Positions 12,301-21,589 of a stretch of DNA of 64,000 bases are shown here, piece after piece. Each line of letters starts with the position of its first letter. The stretch's first letter is position 1. The position numbers and the translations under genes are program-made. Under the pieces are notes generated by a model. It made no database searches, had not been told where the DNA came from, and saw only the letters and a list, made by a program, of their open reading frames with translations. Source of the DNA: Mactra quadrangularis (lineage: Eukaryota; Mollusca; Bivalvia; Venerida; Mactridae); the NCBI GenBank assembly GCA_025267735.1, contig CM046304.1, positions 1 to 64,000 of the forward strand, read 5' to 3'.

Positions 12301-15300
12301 AAATATTGATATCAACTAAAAGTGGACTGTATAGAAAACCCTGTCCAGGGATGTGGAACTTCCTAATTGAAAAAGTATGATATTTAGGGATGGATCCAGA
12401 ATTTTTCTAGGGGGGGAGTCCGAACTTTTTCTAGGGGGGGGGGGGTCCGAACTGTTGAACCACAACCACATAATACACTTTTTGCAGAATAATTCAATAC
12501 ATGTATATTAATAATAAACCTACATAACCATTAGATCTGTGTTAAGCACTGAGAAAATTTTGCTTCATGCTACTTAAAAATGACCTACAGTCAAGAAATA
12601 CACATGGACAGATACAAGATACATTTTTTCTAGGGGGGGGTCCGGATCTCTTCCCCCCCCCCCCCCCCCCCCCCCTGGACAACTATGTTGTTGAGCTATT
12701 ATCTATTCTATCGATATCGGTGTATCGTGGACATTTTTTTTTTCCAATCAATTATTGATACAAATTTTGTTTTTCATCATGAACCCTTTATTTCATGAAT
12801 CACATTACATTTTATGAGTCACGTTACAAAATAGAACAGTTTTAATCATACTAATACTATTGCAAACATTATTGTGTTATAGTTTGTTCGGTAAGTGTTC
12901 CGAGAAACTCTCTTTGTAGAATCAATCTTGTGTGTTTCAGAGTGATACTCTATTTACTTAAATCATTACTCTAATTATAACATGGTTGTTTTTGTTTTTT
13001 TTCTATTGTAGTTGAATGGTGGAGTAGAAGTAGAGAAGTCGCAAAGCTTTTATGTTGGAGGTTAGTTCATTTTAGCTGGATTTTTCTATGAAAGAATTCG
13101 GCTTATAGTTTGGCGAAACCCGGGCGGTTGGGTAGGCGGGCGGTCGTTAGCAATTGCGTTGAAGATTTTTCTTTACCATTTATTTCTGTCATTTATTGTC
13201 AGATCTTTATGAAACTTCATACAATGATAACATACCATGTGATGAACAGAATAAGACAGTAACCATAACTCTATCTGCCTTTATTATGTATTATTTCTCT
13301 TTGTAATTTTTATGTTAAAGTTTATAAATCCGGCTTTAATGTGGTTTCCACATTACATTTCTTGTGTCAATTGTTTTATATTTTCACAGATGCTGCTGGT
13401 AGAGACAAAGATTGGGCTCCTAAAAAGAAGAAAGATTTTTCATGTAGTGATAGACTGGTAGGACATCTTTATTACTTTAACATACATGTTTGTACTGGTT
13501 AGAGCTGCTGTGAGGATCCAAGTACTTGGATATTCGTGATCCCGACCAGAAAATCGAGTACGAATATTCATCATGTCCGAAATCGTCAGATCACGATGTA
13601 TTTTTGGAAATAAGGAAAGAACATTTGCAGCTTAATTACCACTGAATATGAGCCATACTACTAATAAAATTTTTAATTTAATTCAAAATTTCATTATCAC
13701 AGAAAATGCCCATAAAACGCCTGGTAATAGAAATGTTTGGAGTACATGGTTTTCCATTTAGTAAAAGCATTTGTAATTCTTCACTTATTTTTGTTATAAC
13801 ATAAATTCTGTGTGCTTATCCATTAATTAGTGATTCATGGTTCAATTTATGAATCACCTCACATGAACTGTGGTTCAGATCAGATCGCCACTTGCTCAAT
13901 GATCCACAGCCCTAGTTGTGGTCTTCTGGAAGTACTATCATCAATATACCCATTCTAAATGTCTTACAAATGATTGCCATGTTATCTGATAAGTGACTTA
14001 ATGCGTTCTCTTTGATATATGTTTTTTGTCGGTGTTTTTTAATTGTCATATCGCAACTGCCTAATATTGAACATGTATTTTCATGTTCAGAAACAAAGAG
14101 GCAAACACTACTAGTCGGGAATCACTCTGATTTTGAAAGTAAAATACTTAAGCAATAAGTTTGAGTGAATCGGAAGCTTGTTTTTTTAATTGGTTTTAGT
14201 TATTTATTTACTTGAGGTGTAAACCATGATTCATTGTACAGAAAAACAGGCCCATAAGAGTTGTACTGTAAAATGTATAGTATTTCAGACATTCTAATAT
14301 TTAGTAGCTAAACTAATTGTTCAATAATTTAAGAATACATGTATAAGATTCAAACAACTTCACGATAAGGCCACAACAAGTTGATGATGTGTTCTACGGA
14401 TTTTTCAGAAAAAAAAATGGGGCGAGCAAGCAAAGAAATTTTTTTAAATTTGAATCTTAATTCAGTTGCTTTATATAGCAGTTTGACCAAATTTTTATAA
14501 GTGAGCGAGGAAATAAATATTTTTTTTTAAACCACCAAAATTAAGGTGCAAGCGAATCCATAGAACATATGATCAACTTGTTGTGGCCTAACTTTAGCTT
14601 TTTTAAGTTTTACATAGAGTTATGTATTACCACTTCAATCTTGTGTCAGATGCCCTAATGGTCTATTTCTCTGGTGAGCAAACTAGGGTCCTCAGGACCC
14701 TCATGTTTCACTAATGATATAATTTTACTTATCTTTGATACATGTGTATTTTCAGTTTGCTTTAAATATTGGTATAGAATTTAGAACTCCAGAGGAATAT
14801 TTCCTAGGTTACCCAACTTGTTCTAAAGTTACCATGCCAACCTTTGATCCAGTAAGTAAAGACTATAGAACAGTGCACCTTTTCACAAAAATTCTTACAA
14901 AAAAGTTATCGTAAGTCAAAATCATAAGTTATTGCTAATTAAATCACTTGTGCTAAAGCATCAAGCTTGTGCCTATATTTTAATGACCAGTAAAACTTAG
15001 ACGACAGTAAGTTATTTCTTAAATAACCACAACTCTACCTGACTTTATTATGGATTATTTCCCTTTGTAATTTTTGTGTTAAAGTTTTTAATATGTAGGA
15101 TACCTCTGTCATTTATGGTCAGATCATGATGAAAATCATGATTAAATGTGGTTTCCACATTACATTTCTTGTTATGTTTATTTCAGAGAAAATTAAGTAA
15201 GAAAACATCAATATTTGATCCTCCCGATACATCATTAAATGTGAATGGACAAGAGGTAAGGATTGTTATTTCTAATACTTGGTTGAGATTTTTAATACTG

Positions 15301-18300
15301 AGATATGTTTGAAACTTTTCTTAAAATAGAGGAACAATATGGAAAACTTAGTATGTATTGTTAGTTGTCATTTTTTAATTAAAAAAAACAAGTCACTTGA
15401 TCACCATAAATAAACTGGGCTTGTTGATTCATTAATGCTACTGTCCCATAAACATAAAAATAAGGATGAGGGCACTGTATGGGTGCCATGCGATCAAGCT
15501 CTGCAAGGACTCACACGAAATCTGGCGTTCTTGTACAGACTGTTACGTTTTTACCAGGGTCTTTGAGATGAGCCCTGGATACATGTATCAGTTTCAAAGT
15601 CAAATCGTGAACCAAACGGTGGCCAAGTATGGATTGAACTTGCATATCTTCCAGCTACGGCTCCTTACCAGTGTGTTGTTTTGTGCCATGTGCATACCCT
15701 CACCTTAATATGCAAGGCTTCCCACAGCCTACGGCTGTCTGAATGTACGGGTTTTTACATCTATTTTACTTAGACACAGTAAATTCTACTAAGACCAGGT
15801 CATGTTGGAAGCTTTTTTCCCCCAAAACGAGGTTTGAACAATGGTTCTTTAACTCTGTAAAAATTGTTGAACTTATAAAATTCAGGATATACATATTTTT
15901 GAAAATTTTGTATTTTCAACTCATGGAAATAAATGAAGAAGTAATATTGTCATTGATCCATATTCTCTGTTTTTCAGATAATCCTTATGGTTGGATCACC
16001 AGCATGTAAGTACATTCAAGTCATCACCTTAAATCGCCAGCTCAAAGCCAGGCACTATTGAAAATTGATTCTGTCTAGTGAAAGTAAAACCAGCTTTTTA
16101 ACTAGTGTAATAGGGATTCTGAATTGCACTGTATATATGAGTAGTAGATCACACAGCTATGTTACATCAGGGCTCATATTTAACAAAAAAATGTACTTGC
16201 AAATTTTTGCGAGTTGATTTTATTTCAACTCGCAAAATGAAAAAAATCAATATTATGGCAGCACACCTGATTTGGCTTATGGTAGATGGTTTTTCTCACA
16301 AATTTGACCCTTAATAGTGACTTTTACTTATTTACCTATATAGGCTTAATTATCGATATTTCAAAAATTCATATCGATTATTGATCTGAAAATATCGACG
16401 ATAAAGCCATATCGTTGGAATTGATGACACCTCAAATTCATATATTACAAATGTATTCTATTTTATATTTTTTCAGCTGGCAAGTCATTTTTTACTAAGA
16501 AATATTTAGAGAAGAGAGGATATGAAATTATTAGTAGAGTAAGTATGTTTTATTTAATAGATTAGATTAAGGGTTTAAAATGTCCAAAATGCCGTGCCCT
16601 GTGGGGAACCTTGTTGATATTTATATGCCTTCTGGGCTAGCTCAATCAGTAGCATGCAAGTCTACTGATCAAGGGACCATGGTTTCAATTCCAAGTTTGG
16701 ACATACTTTAGTGGAGTTTGGTCATGAATTAATTTCTATGGTCATTTTCCATCTCATCACTGATTTGTAATCCAGTAAATCCAGAGATTTAGCCTTTCCA
16801 GGAACGGTGAGTAGGTTGAATGACTGACGTTATATGACCTTTACCATATGCTGCTACAGTGATAAACCCAACCGCCAAAAAAATAATATTAATGCAGGGC
16901 TCGAATTTTAGCTGGCATACTCGCTAATTGCGAGCGAATTAAGAAATTGTGAGAAACTTCATTTATAACTCACAAATTTTGGCGAGTTGAAATCGACGCA
17001 AAATATTACTGTCTAAACTAATGATGCTCAAATCAGCTTAGAAACAGCCAGATAGATCGATAGTATCAATTAAAGATTCACCTAAAAGACTTGTTTGATA
17101 CTCTTAGTATATCCCTTAATAACATCCTTGTTCCATGCATAGTTAAATATAGTACTATGTTGTTTTTATATTGCATATATGAATTGCAACAATGTATTCT
17201 GTTAAAATTTCACCTTTTTCATTTGTGAGTTGAAATAAAATCAACTCGCAAAAATTTGCAAGTCCAATTTGTTGTTAATTTTGAGCCTTGATTAATGTAA
17301 ATTTACATTGTATTTTAGGACACTCTAGGAAAATGGCAGAAATGTGTTGCTGCGTGCAAAGAGTACGTAAAAGATGGAAAATCTGTTGTTATTGACAACA
17401 CTAATCCTGATAAAGAATCAAGAGCTAGGTAATAATGAAGACTTTAACATTATTGAAGAAGTTACGTACAGTTGTTTAACCCTAAACTGGTCAATCCTGC
17501 ATTTTTTTACTTGTCTGGACCCCCCTTCAAAATGGTCGCCACAGGCTTGAAATTGGTGTTGTTTAACTGGATTTAGTGAATTTCACTTAAGGAAAGTTGT
17601 CCTAAAATAATGAGCCAGAAAAAATCTGGGGTTATTGAATGCAGAGAAATAGTGATAAGAACCCATGTGTAGCAATATCCATAGGAAACTGCATGTCGTA
17701 TTATCTAACCTCTTACAACTGATTTTAGTCGTAAATCCTTTTATATTGTTATGATATTTTGTTGTAATATTTTTGATAATATCCTGCCCTGGCCACTGGT
17801 TATACAATTTATTAGCCAATTACTAATGTATATTACATATTTCAGATATTTAAGCATAGCTAAGTCAAGTGGTGTGCCTTGTAGATGTTTTGTATTCACA
17901 ACAACAATTGAACACGCTAAACATAATGAAAGGGTAAATATTTACTTTATATGGTGGCATATTTCTGCCATCAGATAACCACATAACTAACTAGTTAATT
18001 AAGAGGTTAACTAGTTGCAGTAACTAGTTAACCTCCTAACTAACTAGTTAGTTATGTGGTTATCTGATAGCAGAAATATGCCACTATAACTTTTAAGTTC
18101 TATTGATCATTTACTTGTTTTGCATTATTGAAGAAATTTGAAAAATAAGTCTAAGTATTTGTAACAATTCTCAGTAAGATTTTCCTGTGTAGGGTTTGAC
18201 ACTAACGGTTTTTTGAGGATCCCCAAAACTTGAGAAGAATCTCGGTGATTCTTAGTCTGGGATTCTGTCAGGATCCCTAAAAAAATTGCACTGCTCTTAT

Positions 18301-19984
18301 GTAAATGTGTGTTTCCTTGAATCATTTATAGCAAATTTGACTGCAAATCTAAATGCTATTTGGAGTGATAGTGAAGTTTGTTGACATGGCTTTTAAAAAT
18401 TCACAAAAAGCATGTTTTGTAACTTATAAATGCTTTGTTAGCTGGGTTTTCAACAAAAAAATTTGGCTTATAGTTTGGCGAAACCTGGGCGGTCGGGCAG
18501 GCAGGTGGGCGTTCGGGCATCAGGGTTAGGCATATATTTCTGCCATTTATTGTCAGATCGTTATGAACCTTCATACAATGATAACATACCATGTGATGAA
18601 CAGAGTATAACCACAAATCTACCTGGCCTTATTATGGATTATTTCCCTTTGTAATTTTTGTGTTAAAGTTTTTAAATCTGGCTTTGATGTGGTTTCTTCA
18701 TTACATTTCTTGTTATGTTTTATTTTTAGTTCAGAGAGATCACAGATAAATCACATGAAGTTATAAATGATATGATTTTAAACTCTTATAGGTAAGTAAG
18801 ATTTAAATCAGGATTTTCACAATTATATGGTTAACCAATCTCCGTAAACAGAGATCCTGTTCTACTAGCGTTGTTGTACTGGATCTCTACTTAGTCAATG
18901 CAAGGTCATGTCGAGATGAACTTTCTGTCGACCAATCAATGCGTAGCTTTCATCTAGACGAAAACACTATTAATCACATTTTGATTTCGTAATTTCTATT
19001 TTTAGACCAAGTTTTGCATGCTAATTTAACAGCGGTATTATTCACAGTCTGCGATTGTGTAGCTCATTTCAAATTGCGTGACGTAGACGATGTAAACAAG
19101 TTACATATCATAACAATTTCGTCATGAATATTATGATGAGAAAAGGTCACCTGAACGTGACCTTCGTTGGAAAAGGCCAGATCTAAATTAGCGAGTATGC
19201 GAGCGGTAAAATTTTAGATCGGGTTTTAATCAGATTGATGGTTAATCAACTGTGATTTGTTTTGTCCAAAGAGCTCTCTGCTCTGGATCGTTCATGGAGT
19301 TAAATTTCTTTAAATCAGAGTCAATATTTATTTACCTTGAAATTTTCGGTGACATCACGTCGCCTTCTTCAGCTGACTGATTTTGATCACATGACCAGTG
19401 AAGGGTCTCGTGATAAGATAAACCAATGAAGAAGGTGACATGATGTCACCGATAATTTCAAGGTAAAAAAGTATTCGCTCTGAGTTGAAGAAAATTATTT
19501 CCATGATTGTATTGTGAATATGAAATCAGTTTCAATTCCTAGAATTACGGGTAGGGTTAATTAAATGCAGTTACAGTCATATATCAGTTTAGATTGCATT
19601 TTCACACCCAAACAAGTTCAACCCCCTATGGTTTGAATGAGTGGCAATAGCTGTATGTATTAATAAAAATGGCCAAAGATTGACTGATTTTTCGTCAAAA
19701 TAAATGCGTACTTCCGTCATTTTGAAGGATTGTGTATATGACATGTAAATGATGAACGCCTGTATGCAAAGACCACTGTCTGGTCTCCACTGAGTGGTTG
19801 GTATAGACAGGTTCCACTGTATTTTGTAATTTTCTATTTTCTTTTTCATTTTTTTTTCAGGAAAAATTATGTACCACCGGATGTATCAGAGGGTTTTACA
19901 GAAATAGTTAAAGTGAACTTTGTACCAAAATTTAGTGATCCTGAACTAGAGACTCTTTATAGATGTTTTCTATTAGAAAAATAA
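3051..19984 (+). CDS. PNKP: Bifunctional polynucleotide phosphatase/kinase (PNKP), complete, 17 coding exons
   Basis: Repairs DNA ends by removing 3'-phosphates and phosphorylating 5'-hydroxyls in single-strand-break repair and end joining (family knowledge). Coding exons: 3051-3315, 5405-5583, 6383-6743, 8827-8957, 10376-10455, 11506-11587, 12216-12374, 13012-13060, 13390-13457, 14756-14851, 15187-15255, 15978-16005, 16477-16538, 17319-17428, 17846-17933, 18730-18791, 19861-19984. All introns are GT-AG and all phases match, giving 670 residues from ATG 3051 or 641 from ATG 3138. Order of domains: N-terminal FHA (about 45-148, with IGRS and CSRKQ); Ser/Lys/Asp-rich linker (149-280); HAD phosphatase with FDIDGT (Asp317, Asp319), FFTNQ, RKPCPG and GDAAGR; kinase with P-loop GSPASGKS (519-526) and [10 protein letters not shown]. 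It is longer than the roughly 520-residue vertebrate protein, mostly in the linker. The exact start and the 3'-UTR end are unsettled. Confidence 0.95.
3340..4917. mobile_element. 1.58-kb element with about 180-bp inverted ends, in PNKP intron 1 (family N)
   Basis: Left arm from 3340 (GCAGTAGCTATAGTT) matches the reverse complement of the right arm ending 4917 through CAAGGGTAG, AACTTTTTA and TTCATTATTACTCAAAATAA. Inside are inverted copies of CAACCTATTTTCGATCA (near 3879 and 4640), suggesting a nested foldback. It is non-coding and begins 24 bp after the exon 1 donor. Confidence 0.75.
5702..6238 (+). mobile_element. tRNA-derived SINE (family B), expanded internally
   Basis: The tRNA-like head GGGCTCAGTCGGTAGATCAC is followed by the conserved body (GGTTAACAGCTAAATCCAGA) and tail (GTTAAACCCGACAC). 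A 37-bp internal segment is repeated (5812-6060). Family B copies: 11671-11975 (-), 16626-16892, 24970-25284, 28972-29185 (headless), 30633-30930, 34801-35065, 42097-42353 (-); head-only fragment near 27940-28015. Confidence 0.85.
5812..6060 (+). repeat. 37-bp minisatellite inside a SINE
   Basis: About 6.7 copies of a 37-bp unit (TTTCTAGGGCCATTCTCCCT then CAGTAACAATACCTTCA). The unit equals the SINE body segment just after ATTATTTCTA, so the array grew from the inserted element. Confidence 0.9.
6383..6743 (+). CDS. PNKP: PNKP exon 3: low-complexity linker with likely nuclear localisation signal
   Basis: Encodes 120 residues rich in Ser, Lys, Asp and Asn. Two basic clusters, KSKKR (197-201) and KKQK (214-217), sit 12 residues apart and fit a bipartite nuclear localisation signal. 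The Ser/Thr-rich stretches would suit phosphorylation, as reported for the vertebrate PNKP linker. This exon accounts for much of the excess length over vertebrate PNKP. The donor at 6744 is GTAAGT; the exon ends in phase 1. Confidence 0.85.
6853..7107 (+). mobile_element. Interspersed element, family A, copy 1
   Basis: Starts AGCCGGATTTTCAACAAAAA; body has GAAACTTCATACAATGATAA; ends TGTGGTTTCCACATTACATT-TCTTGTT. It is non-coding. The terminal hairpin AATGTGGTTTCCACATT recalls Helitron ends, but the expected CTRR terminus is not seen. Other sense copies: 10856-11334, 13074-13364, 15021-15173, 18440-18714, 21590-22040, 32218-32373, 39047-39342, 48241-48595, 51633-51699, 51752-51832, 61677-61996. 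Confidence 0.85.
7564..8837 (+). repeat. 49-bp minisatellite, exactly 26 units, carrying a splice acceptor in each
   Basis: Unit starts ATGTGTAATTTCTGAACCAA and includes TTTTACAGTAAGTCCCTCC. Starts fall at 7564 + 49n up to 8789, with no indels found. Variation is confined to a few sites (A/G in GA[A/G]CCAAC, TTGTTGATG versus TAGTTAATG). The last unit's AG (8825-8826) is the PNKP exon 4 acceptor. Confidence 0.97.
8827..8957 (+). CDS. PNKP: PNKP exon 4: end of linker and start of phosphatase domain
   Basis: The exon begins with the last 11 bases (TAAGTCCCTCC) of a 26-copy minisatellite, after its final TTTTACAG. The phase-1 join gives V-S-P-S, and the frame then runs through [15 protein letters not shown] into exon 5, so this acceptor is the productive one. 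The [14 protein letters not shown] segment corresponds to the conserved entry into the phosphatase domain. The 25 upstream copies of the same acceptor would each add a TGA stop nine codons into the exon. Confidence 0.9.
8990..9195 (+). repeat. Interspersed repeat (family R)
   Basis: Shares CAGGCGCCTTCCCCTCTTGA and the end AAAAGCCCTGCTT with 40725-40990, and more weakly with 30935-31025. It is non-coding; the class is not recognised. Confidence 0.6.
9285..9512 (-). mobile_element. Probable non-LTR retrotransposon 3' end
   Basis: Read on the - strand it ends GTGTAGCCTCGTTAAATAAA followed by an (ATT)n-type tail (9285-9301). Related copies at 35815-36040 and 54755-54900 share ACACATTTGGATAAA and ACAAGTTATTTACAAT. 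The sequence resumes near 9940 after a family L insertion. Assignment to a LINE is inferred from the tail and the shared end. Confidence 0.6.
9513..9935. mobile_element. Foldback element with CG-rich ends (family L, long form)
   Basis: The ends contain related GCTACAAGA...TAGCGAAA motifs and CGTTAGGCAACGCCCCC. The core shares AAAATGGCTGCC and GCCGCCATCTTGG-like segments with 20062-20503. It interrupts the LINE-like fragment of 9285-9975. Confidence 0.6.
10376..12374 (+). CDS. PNKP: PNKP exons 5-7: HAD phosphatase core
   Basis: Exons 10376-10455, 11506-11587 and 12216-12374. Exon 5 holds the catalytic signature FDIDGT, with nucleophile Asp317 and general acid/base Asp319. Exon 6 ends in VVFFTNQ, HAD motif II (Thr). 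Exon 7 carries YRKPCPGMW, which supplies the motif III Lys. Exon junctions are in phases 2 and 0 and restore single codons cleanly. All HAD catalytic residues that can be checked are intact. Confidence 0.92.
10856..11334 (+). mobile_element. Family A element, copy 2, with duplicated 3' module
   Basis: A full-length copy in which the 3' module (GATCAGATC...GACTTTAATGTGGTTTCCACA) occurs twice, ending at about 11200 and at 11334. It lies in PNKP intron 5. Confidence 0.8.
11671..11975 (-). mobile_element. tRNA-derived SINE (family B), minus strand
   Basis: The reverse complement gives the head GCTAGCTCAGTTGGTAGCAC, a B box within GATCGAGGGGTCGTGGG, and the tail GGCGTTAAACCCAACAAAAC. It is full length, in PNKP intron 6. 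Confidence 0.85.
12005..12180 (-). mobile_element. Interspersed SINE-like repeat (family E)
   Basis: Shares GATCATTGAAATC and TACACCTTGG-type blocks with copies at 29795-30050 (+, with a tRNA-like head GGTCCAGTGGTAGGACACTC), 38720-38905 (+) and 46850-47085 (-). Confidence 0.6.
12390..12720. repeat. Poly-G/poly-C runs in PNKP intron 7
   Basis: Repeated TTTTTCTAGGGGGGG segments (12404-12447 and 12627-12640) and a C run of about 24 bases (12652-12675). These long homopolymers are prone to length change and sequencing error. Confidence 0.8.
13012..14851 (+). CDS. PNKP: PNKP exons 8-10: end of phosphatase domain, HAD motif IV
   Basis: Exons 13012-13060, 13390-13457 and 14756-14851. The exon 8-9 join makes FYVGDAAGR, followed by [16 protein letters not shown], the metal-binding motif IV region. 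[11 protein letters not shown] follows, as in animal PNKP. Intron 8 (13061-13389, 329 bp) is almost wholly an interspersed repeat of family A. Confidence 0.92.
13074..13364 (+). mobile_element. Family A element filling PNKP intron 8
   Basis: Full-length sense copy occupying 291 of the intron's 329 bp. It starts 13 bp after the exon 8 donor and ends 25 bp before exon 9. It starts AGCTGGATTTTTCTATGAAA and ends ACATTTCTTGT. Confidence 0.85.
13501..13914. mobile_element. Possible MITE with imperfect ends
   Basis: The left end AGAGCTGCTGTGAGGATC pairs imperfectly with the right end GATCCACAGCCCT. It is non-coding. Bounds are uncertain. Confidence 0.4.
14369..14588. mobile_element. PIF/Harbinger-type MITE (family G), copy 1
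   Basis: 220 bp with ends GGCCACAACAAGTTGAT / ATCAACTTGTTGTGGCC, flanked by TAA on both sides. Copies: 34089-34306 (TTA flanks), 38163-38379, 48806-49010 (TTA flanks, internal orientation reversed). A TWA duplication plus GG-starting TIRs is the PIF/Harbinger signature. Confidence 0.85.
15021..15173 (+). mobile_element. Family A element, 3' part, just before PNKP exon 11
   Basis: Begins in the body (AAATAACCACAACTCTACCT) and ends CATTTCTTGTT, 13 bases before exon 11 at 15187. Confidence 0.8.
15460..15730 (+). repeat. Interspersed repeat (family J), copy 1
   Basis: Shares GATCAAGCTCTGCAAGGAC, CAGTTTCAAAGTCAAAT and CGCAAGGCTTCCCACA-type blocks with 50700-51020 (+). It is non-coding; class unknown. 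Confidence 0.7.
15978..16538 (+). CDS. PNKP: PNKP exons 12-13: kinase P-loop split by an intron, 28-bp exon
   Basis: Exon 12 (15978-16005) is only 28 bp and encodes IILMVGSPA plus one base. Exon 13 (16477-16538) completes the Ser codon and gives [21 protein letters not shown]. Together they form the Walker A motif GSPASGKS that binds ATP phosphates. The intron falls inside the motif, so skipping the small exon would remove kinase activity and shift the frame. Confidence 0.92.
16170..16460. mobile_element. MITE with hAT-like CAGGGCTC end (family O), copy 1
   Basis: Starts near CAGGGCTCATATTTAAC and holds the hairpin TTGCGAGTTGATTTTATTTC / AACTCGCAAAA. Related copies: 16897-17290 and, partly, 52180-52282. 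The right end is uncertain. Confidence 0.5.
16626..16892 (+). mobile_element. tRNA-derived SINE (family B)
   Basis: Head GGGCTAGCTCAATCAGTAGC, body TAAATCCAGAGATTTAGCC, tail GATAAACCCAACCGCC. It is mildly diverged, in PNKP intron 13. Confidence 0.8.
16897..17290. mobile_element. MITE with hAT-like ends (family O), copy 2
   Basis: Left end GGGCTCGAATTTTAGCTGGC; right end contains AATTTTGAGCC. Internal sequence includes ACTCGCAAAAATTTGCAAGT. Confidence 0.55.
17319..19984 (+). CDS. PNKP: PNKP exons 14-17: kinase domain and C-terminus
   Basis: Exons 17319-17428, 17846-17933, 18730-18791 and 19861-19984. They carry [18 protein letters not shown], then [20 protein letters not shown] (lid region), ending with LYRCFLLEK and TAA at 19982-19984. 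The kinase domain appears full length with no frame break. Intron 15 contains a large palindrome and a family A copy; intron 16 begins with a 402-bp family I element. Confidence 0.92.
17950..18086. repeat. Near-perfect 137-bp palindrome in PNKP intron 15
   Basis: Arms of about 65 bp: the left arm contains TCTGCCATCAGATAACCACA and the right arm TGTGGTTATCTGATAGCAGA. The centre is near 18017 (TTGCAG). It starts 17 bp after the exon 15 donor. It is probably a foldback MITE. Confidence 0.9.
18440..18714 (+). mobile_element. Family A element just before PNKP exon 16
   Basis: Sense copy from AGCTGGGTTTTCAACAAAAA to CATTTCTTGTT, ending 15 bases before exon 16. Confidence 0.85.
18836..19237 (+). mobile_element. 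Family I element, copy 1 (402 bp), 9-bp target duplication
   Basis: Starts CAATCTCCGTAAACAGAGAT and ends TTTTAATCAGATTG, flanked by ATGGTTAAC / ATGGTTAAT. Other copies: 27336-27733 (-) and 32582-32976 (+), with imperfect 9-bp flanks (7 of 9 match). It is non-coding. The conserved core includes GACCAATCAATGCGTAGC and an AGGTCAC...GTGACCT inverted pair. Confidence 0.8.
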
Positions 19985-20061
19985 TAACAATTTGTAAATC
20001 TTGTATAGTTAAACAAATTTGGGAAATGATGGACAGAGAAAAGTGTTAGCTACTATTACTT

Positions 20062-20503
20062 GATGTTTCTTGCAGCATGTTCTACAAGGCAATTACTAGC
20101 TAGTGCTATGTAGCGATTTTCTATGGAACAATCTGCTATGATCAAGCAAATTGAATCGCTAGCTAGCGATACCTAGCAAGTTTTTTTCTTGCTAGCCATA
20201 TCATTTGGAACACTTCTGTTAATTTCAAAATGGCTGCCCCCTGTGGGAATGTGTTTCTTTTTCAATAATACTCATATATATTATATTTAATGCATATATT
20301 TCATCAAAGTGGTAAAATAGAATAATCATGGTGACAATCAATTTAAATATTTTTCATTTGTTTTAATTCTGAACTTTTTGTTTGAGAAAGTCGCCGTCTT
20401 GGATTTGCTAGCATGAAGCAAACCATTCAACAGACCACTTATGCTTCAAAAAATTGTTTTCAAAAAGCGCTTGCCAGCAATCACCTTGTGGATTGTGCCC
20501 TTG
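20062..20503. mobile_element. Family L element (long form), in PNKP 3' flank
   Basis: The left end ATGTTCTACAAGGCAATTAC pairs with the right end CAATCACCTTGTGGATTGTG. Core similarity to 9513-9935. It contains a CTAGCAAG / CTTGCTAG hairpin. Confidence 0.6.
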
Positions 20504-20712
20504 ATATCTAGAAAGACAAATTAGTGAAAAACAAGTGTTTGTTTTCCTTTGTATTTGATTGTTTCTGATGGAAGCTTTGCATGCTTGATTATTCAGAATA
20601 TATTATCACATGATCTTTAGAATGTATACAACTATGTAAGCATAAGTTTTTGTCAAATTTTAGCAGCAGACATGTAGTAGAAAAGAATCAAGTAGTGCCT
20701 AAATTGATTTTT

Positions 20713-21285
20713 AGCTCGACTATTCGAGGAATAGTGGGGCTATCCTACTCAGCTGTGCATCGACCTTGGCGTAACACTTCTTGGTTAAGTTTTTAGGTGC
20801 AACATTTTTGTATCTTTTAAATCTTTGCAAGTACTGGAGGGATTCATTTAAAACTATTTGTGTTTACAGGGTTACCATTGGAGTTCAAATACTAAGTTAC
20901 ATAACTCTTGGATGAATTATGGCCCTTATATACTTAGAAATTTCTTGGTTAAGTTTTTAGGTGCAACATTTTATCTTTGCAACTACTAAAGGGATTCACT
21001 TGAAACTTCACACATGTCTACAGGGTTACTAATTGATGTCAAATACCAAATAGCCTGAATTTTGACAGGATTATTGTCCTCTAATGCTTAGAATTTTTTG
21101 CAACATTTTATTTTTGAAACTACTGAAGGGATTTACTTGAAACTTCACACATGTCAACGGGGTTAGGAATGAAGGTCAAATACCAAGTTGCATAACTCCA
21201 GCATGAGTTTTGATTGGTTGTTGCTTTTCTTAACACGAATACCTCGAATAGTTGAGTGCGCTGTCTGTGGACTGCTCTTGTTTTA
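20713..21285. mobile_element. Interspersed element with CTATTCGAGG inverted ends (family K)
   Basis: Begins AGCTCGACTATTCGAGGAAT and ends near ACCTCGAATAGTTGAGTGCG. Internally, a roughly 180-bp module with ACTTCACACATGTC and TTGGTTAAGTTTTTAGGTGC recurs about three times. It is non-coding. Confidence 0.65.
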
Positions 21286-21589
21286 TTGCTTTATATGATT
21301 GATGTGTAGCATTATGTCACGGTTGTGATTACATTAGCTTGTAAAAAGTTTTAGTGTATATACAAGTTAGTGCCCTCCAAAATTCCTTCGATGAAATCCT
21401 GTTTTTTTATAAGCTGGTCCACATTTACCCATGAAAAATAGAGTAATTCCGAGATATTCAACATATGAATAAGGTATTAGTTATTATTAGTATAGTTTAT
21501 GCATTAATAAGTTTTAAGCATAAAATTCTCACTGTATGCATGATGATATTTTAGCCTATTTAATCAACGAATAAATTCGACTTTTTCGA

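Noticed and set aside
15460..15730. 5S rRNA or other structural RNA gene
   Set aside because: The repeated block does not match the 5S sequence pattern and lies in an intron; treated as an interspersed repeat.
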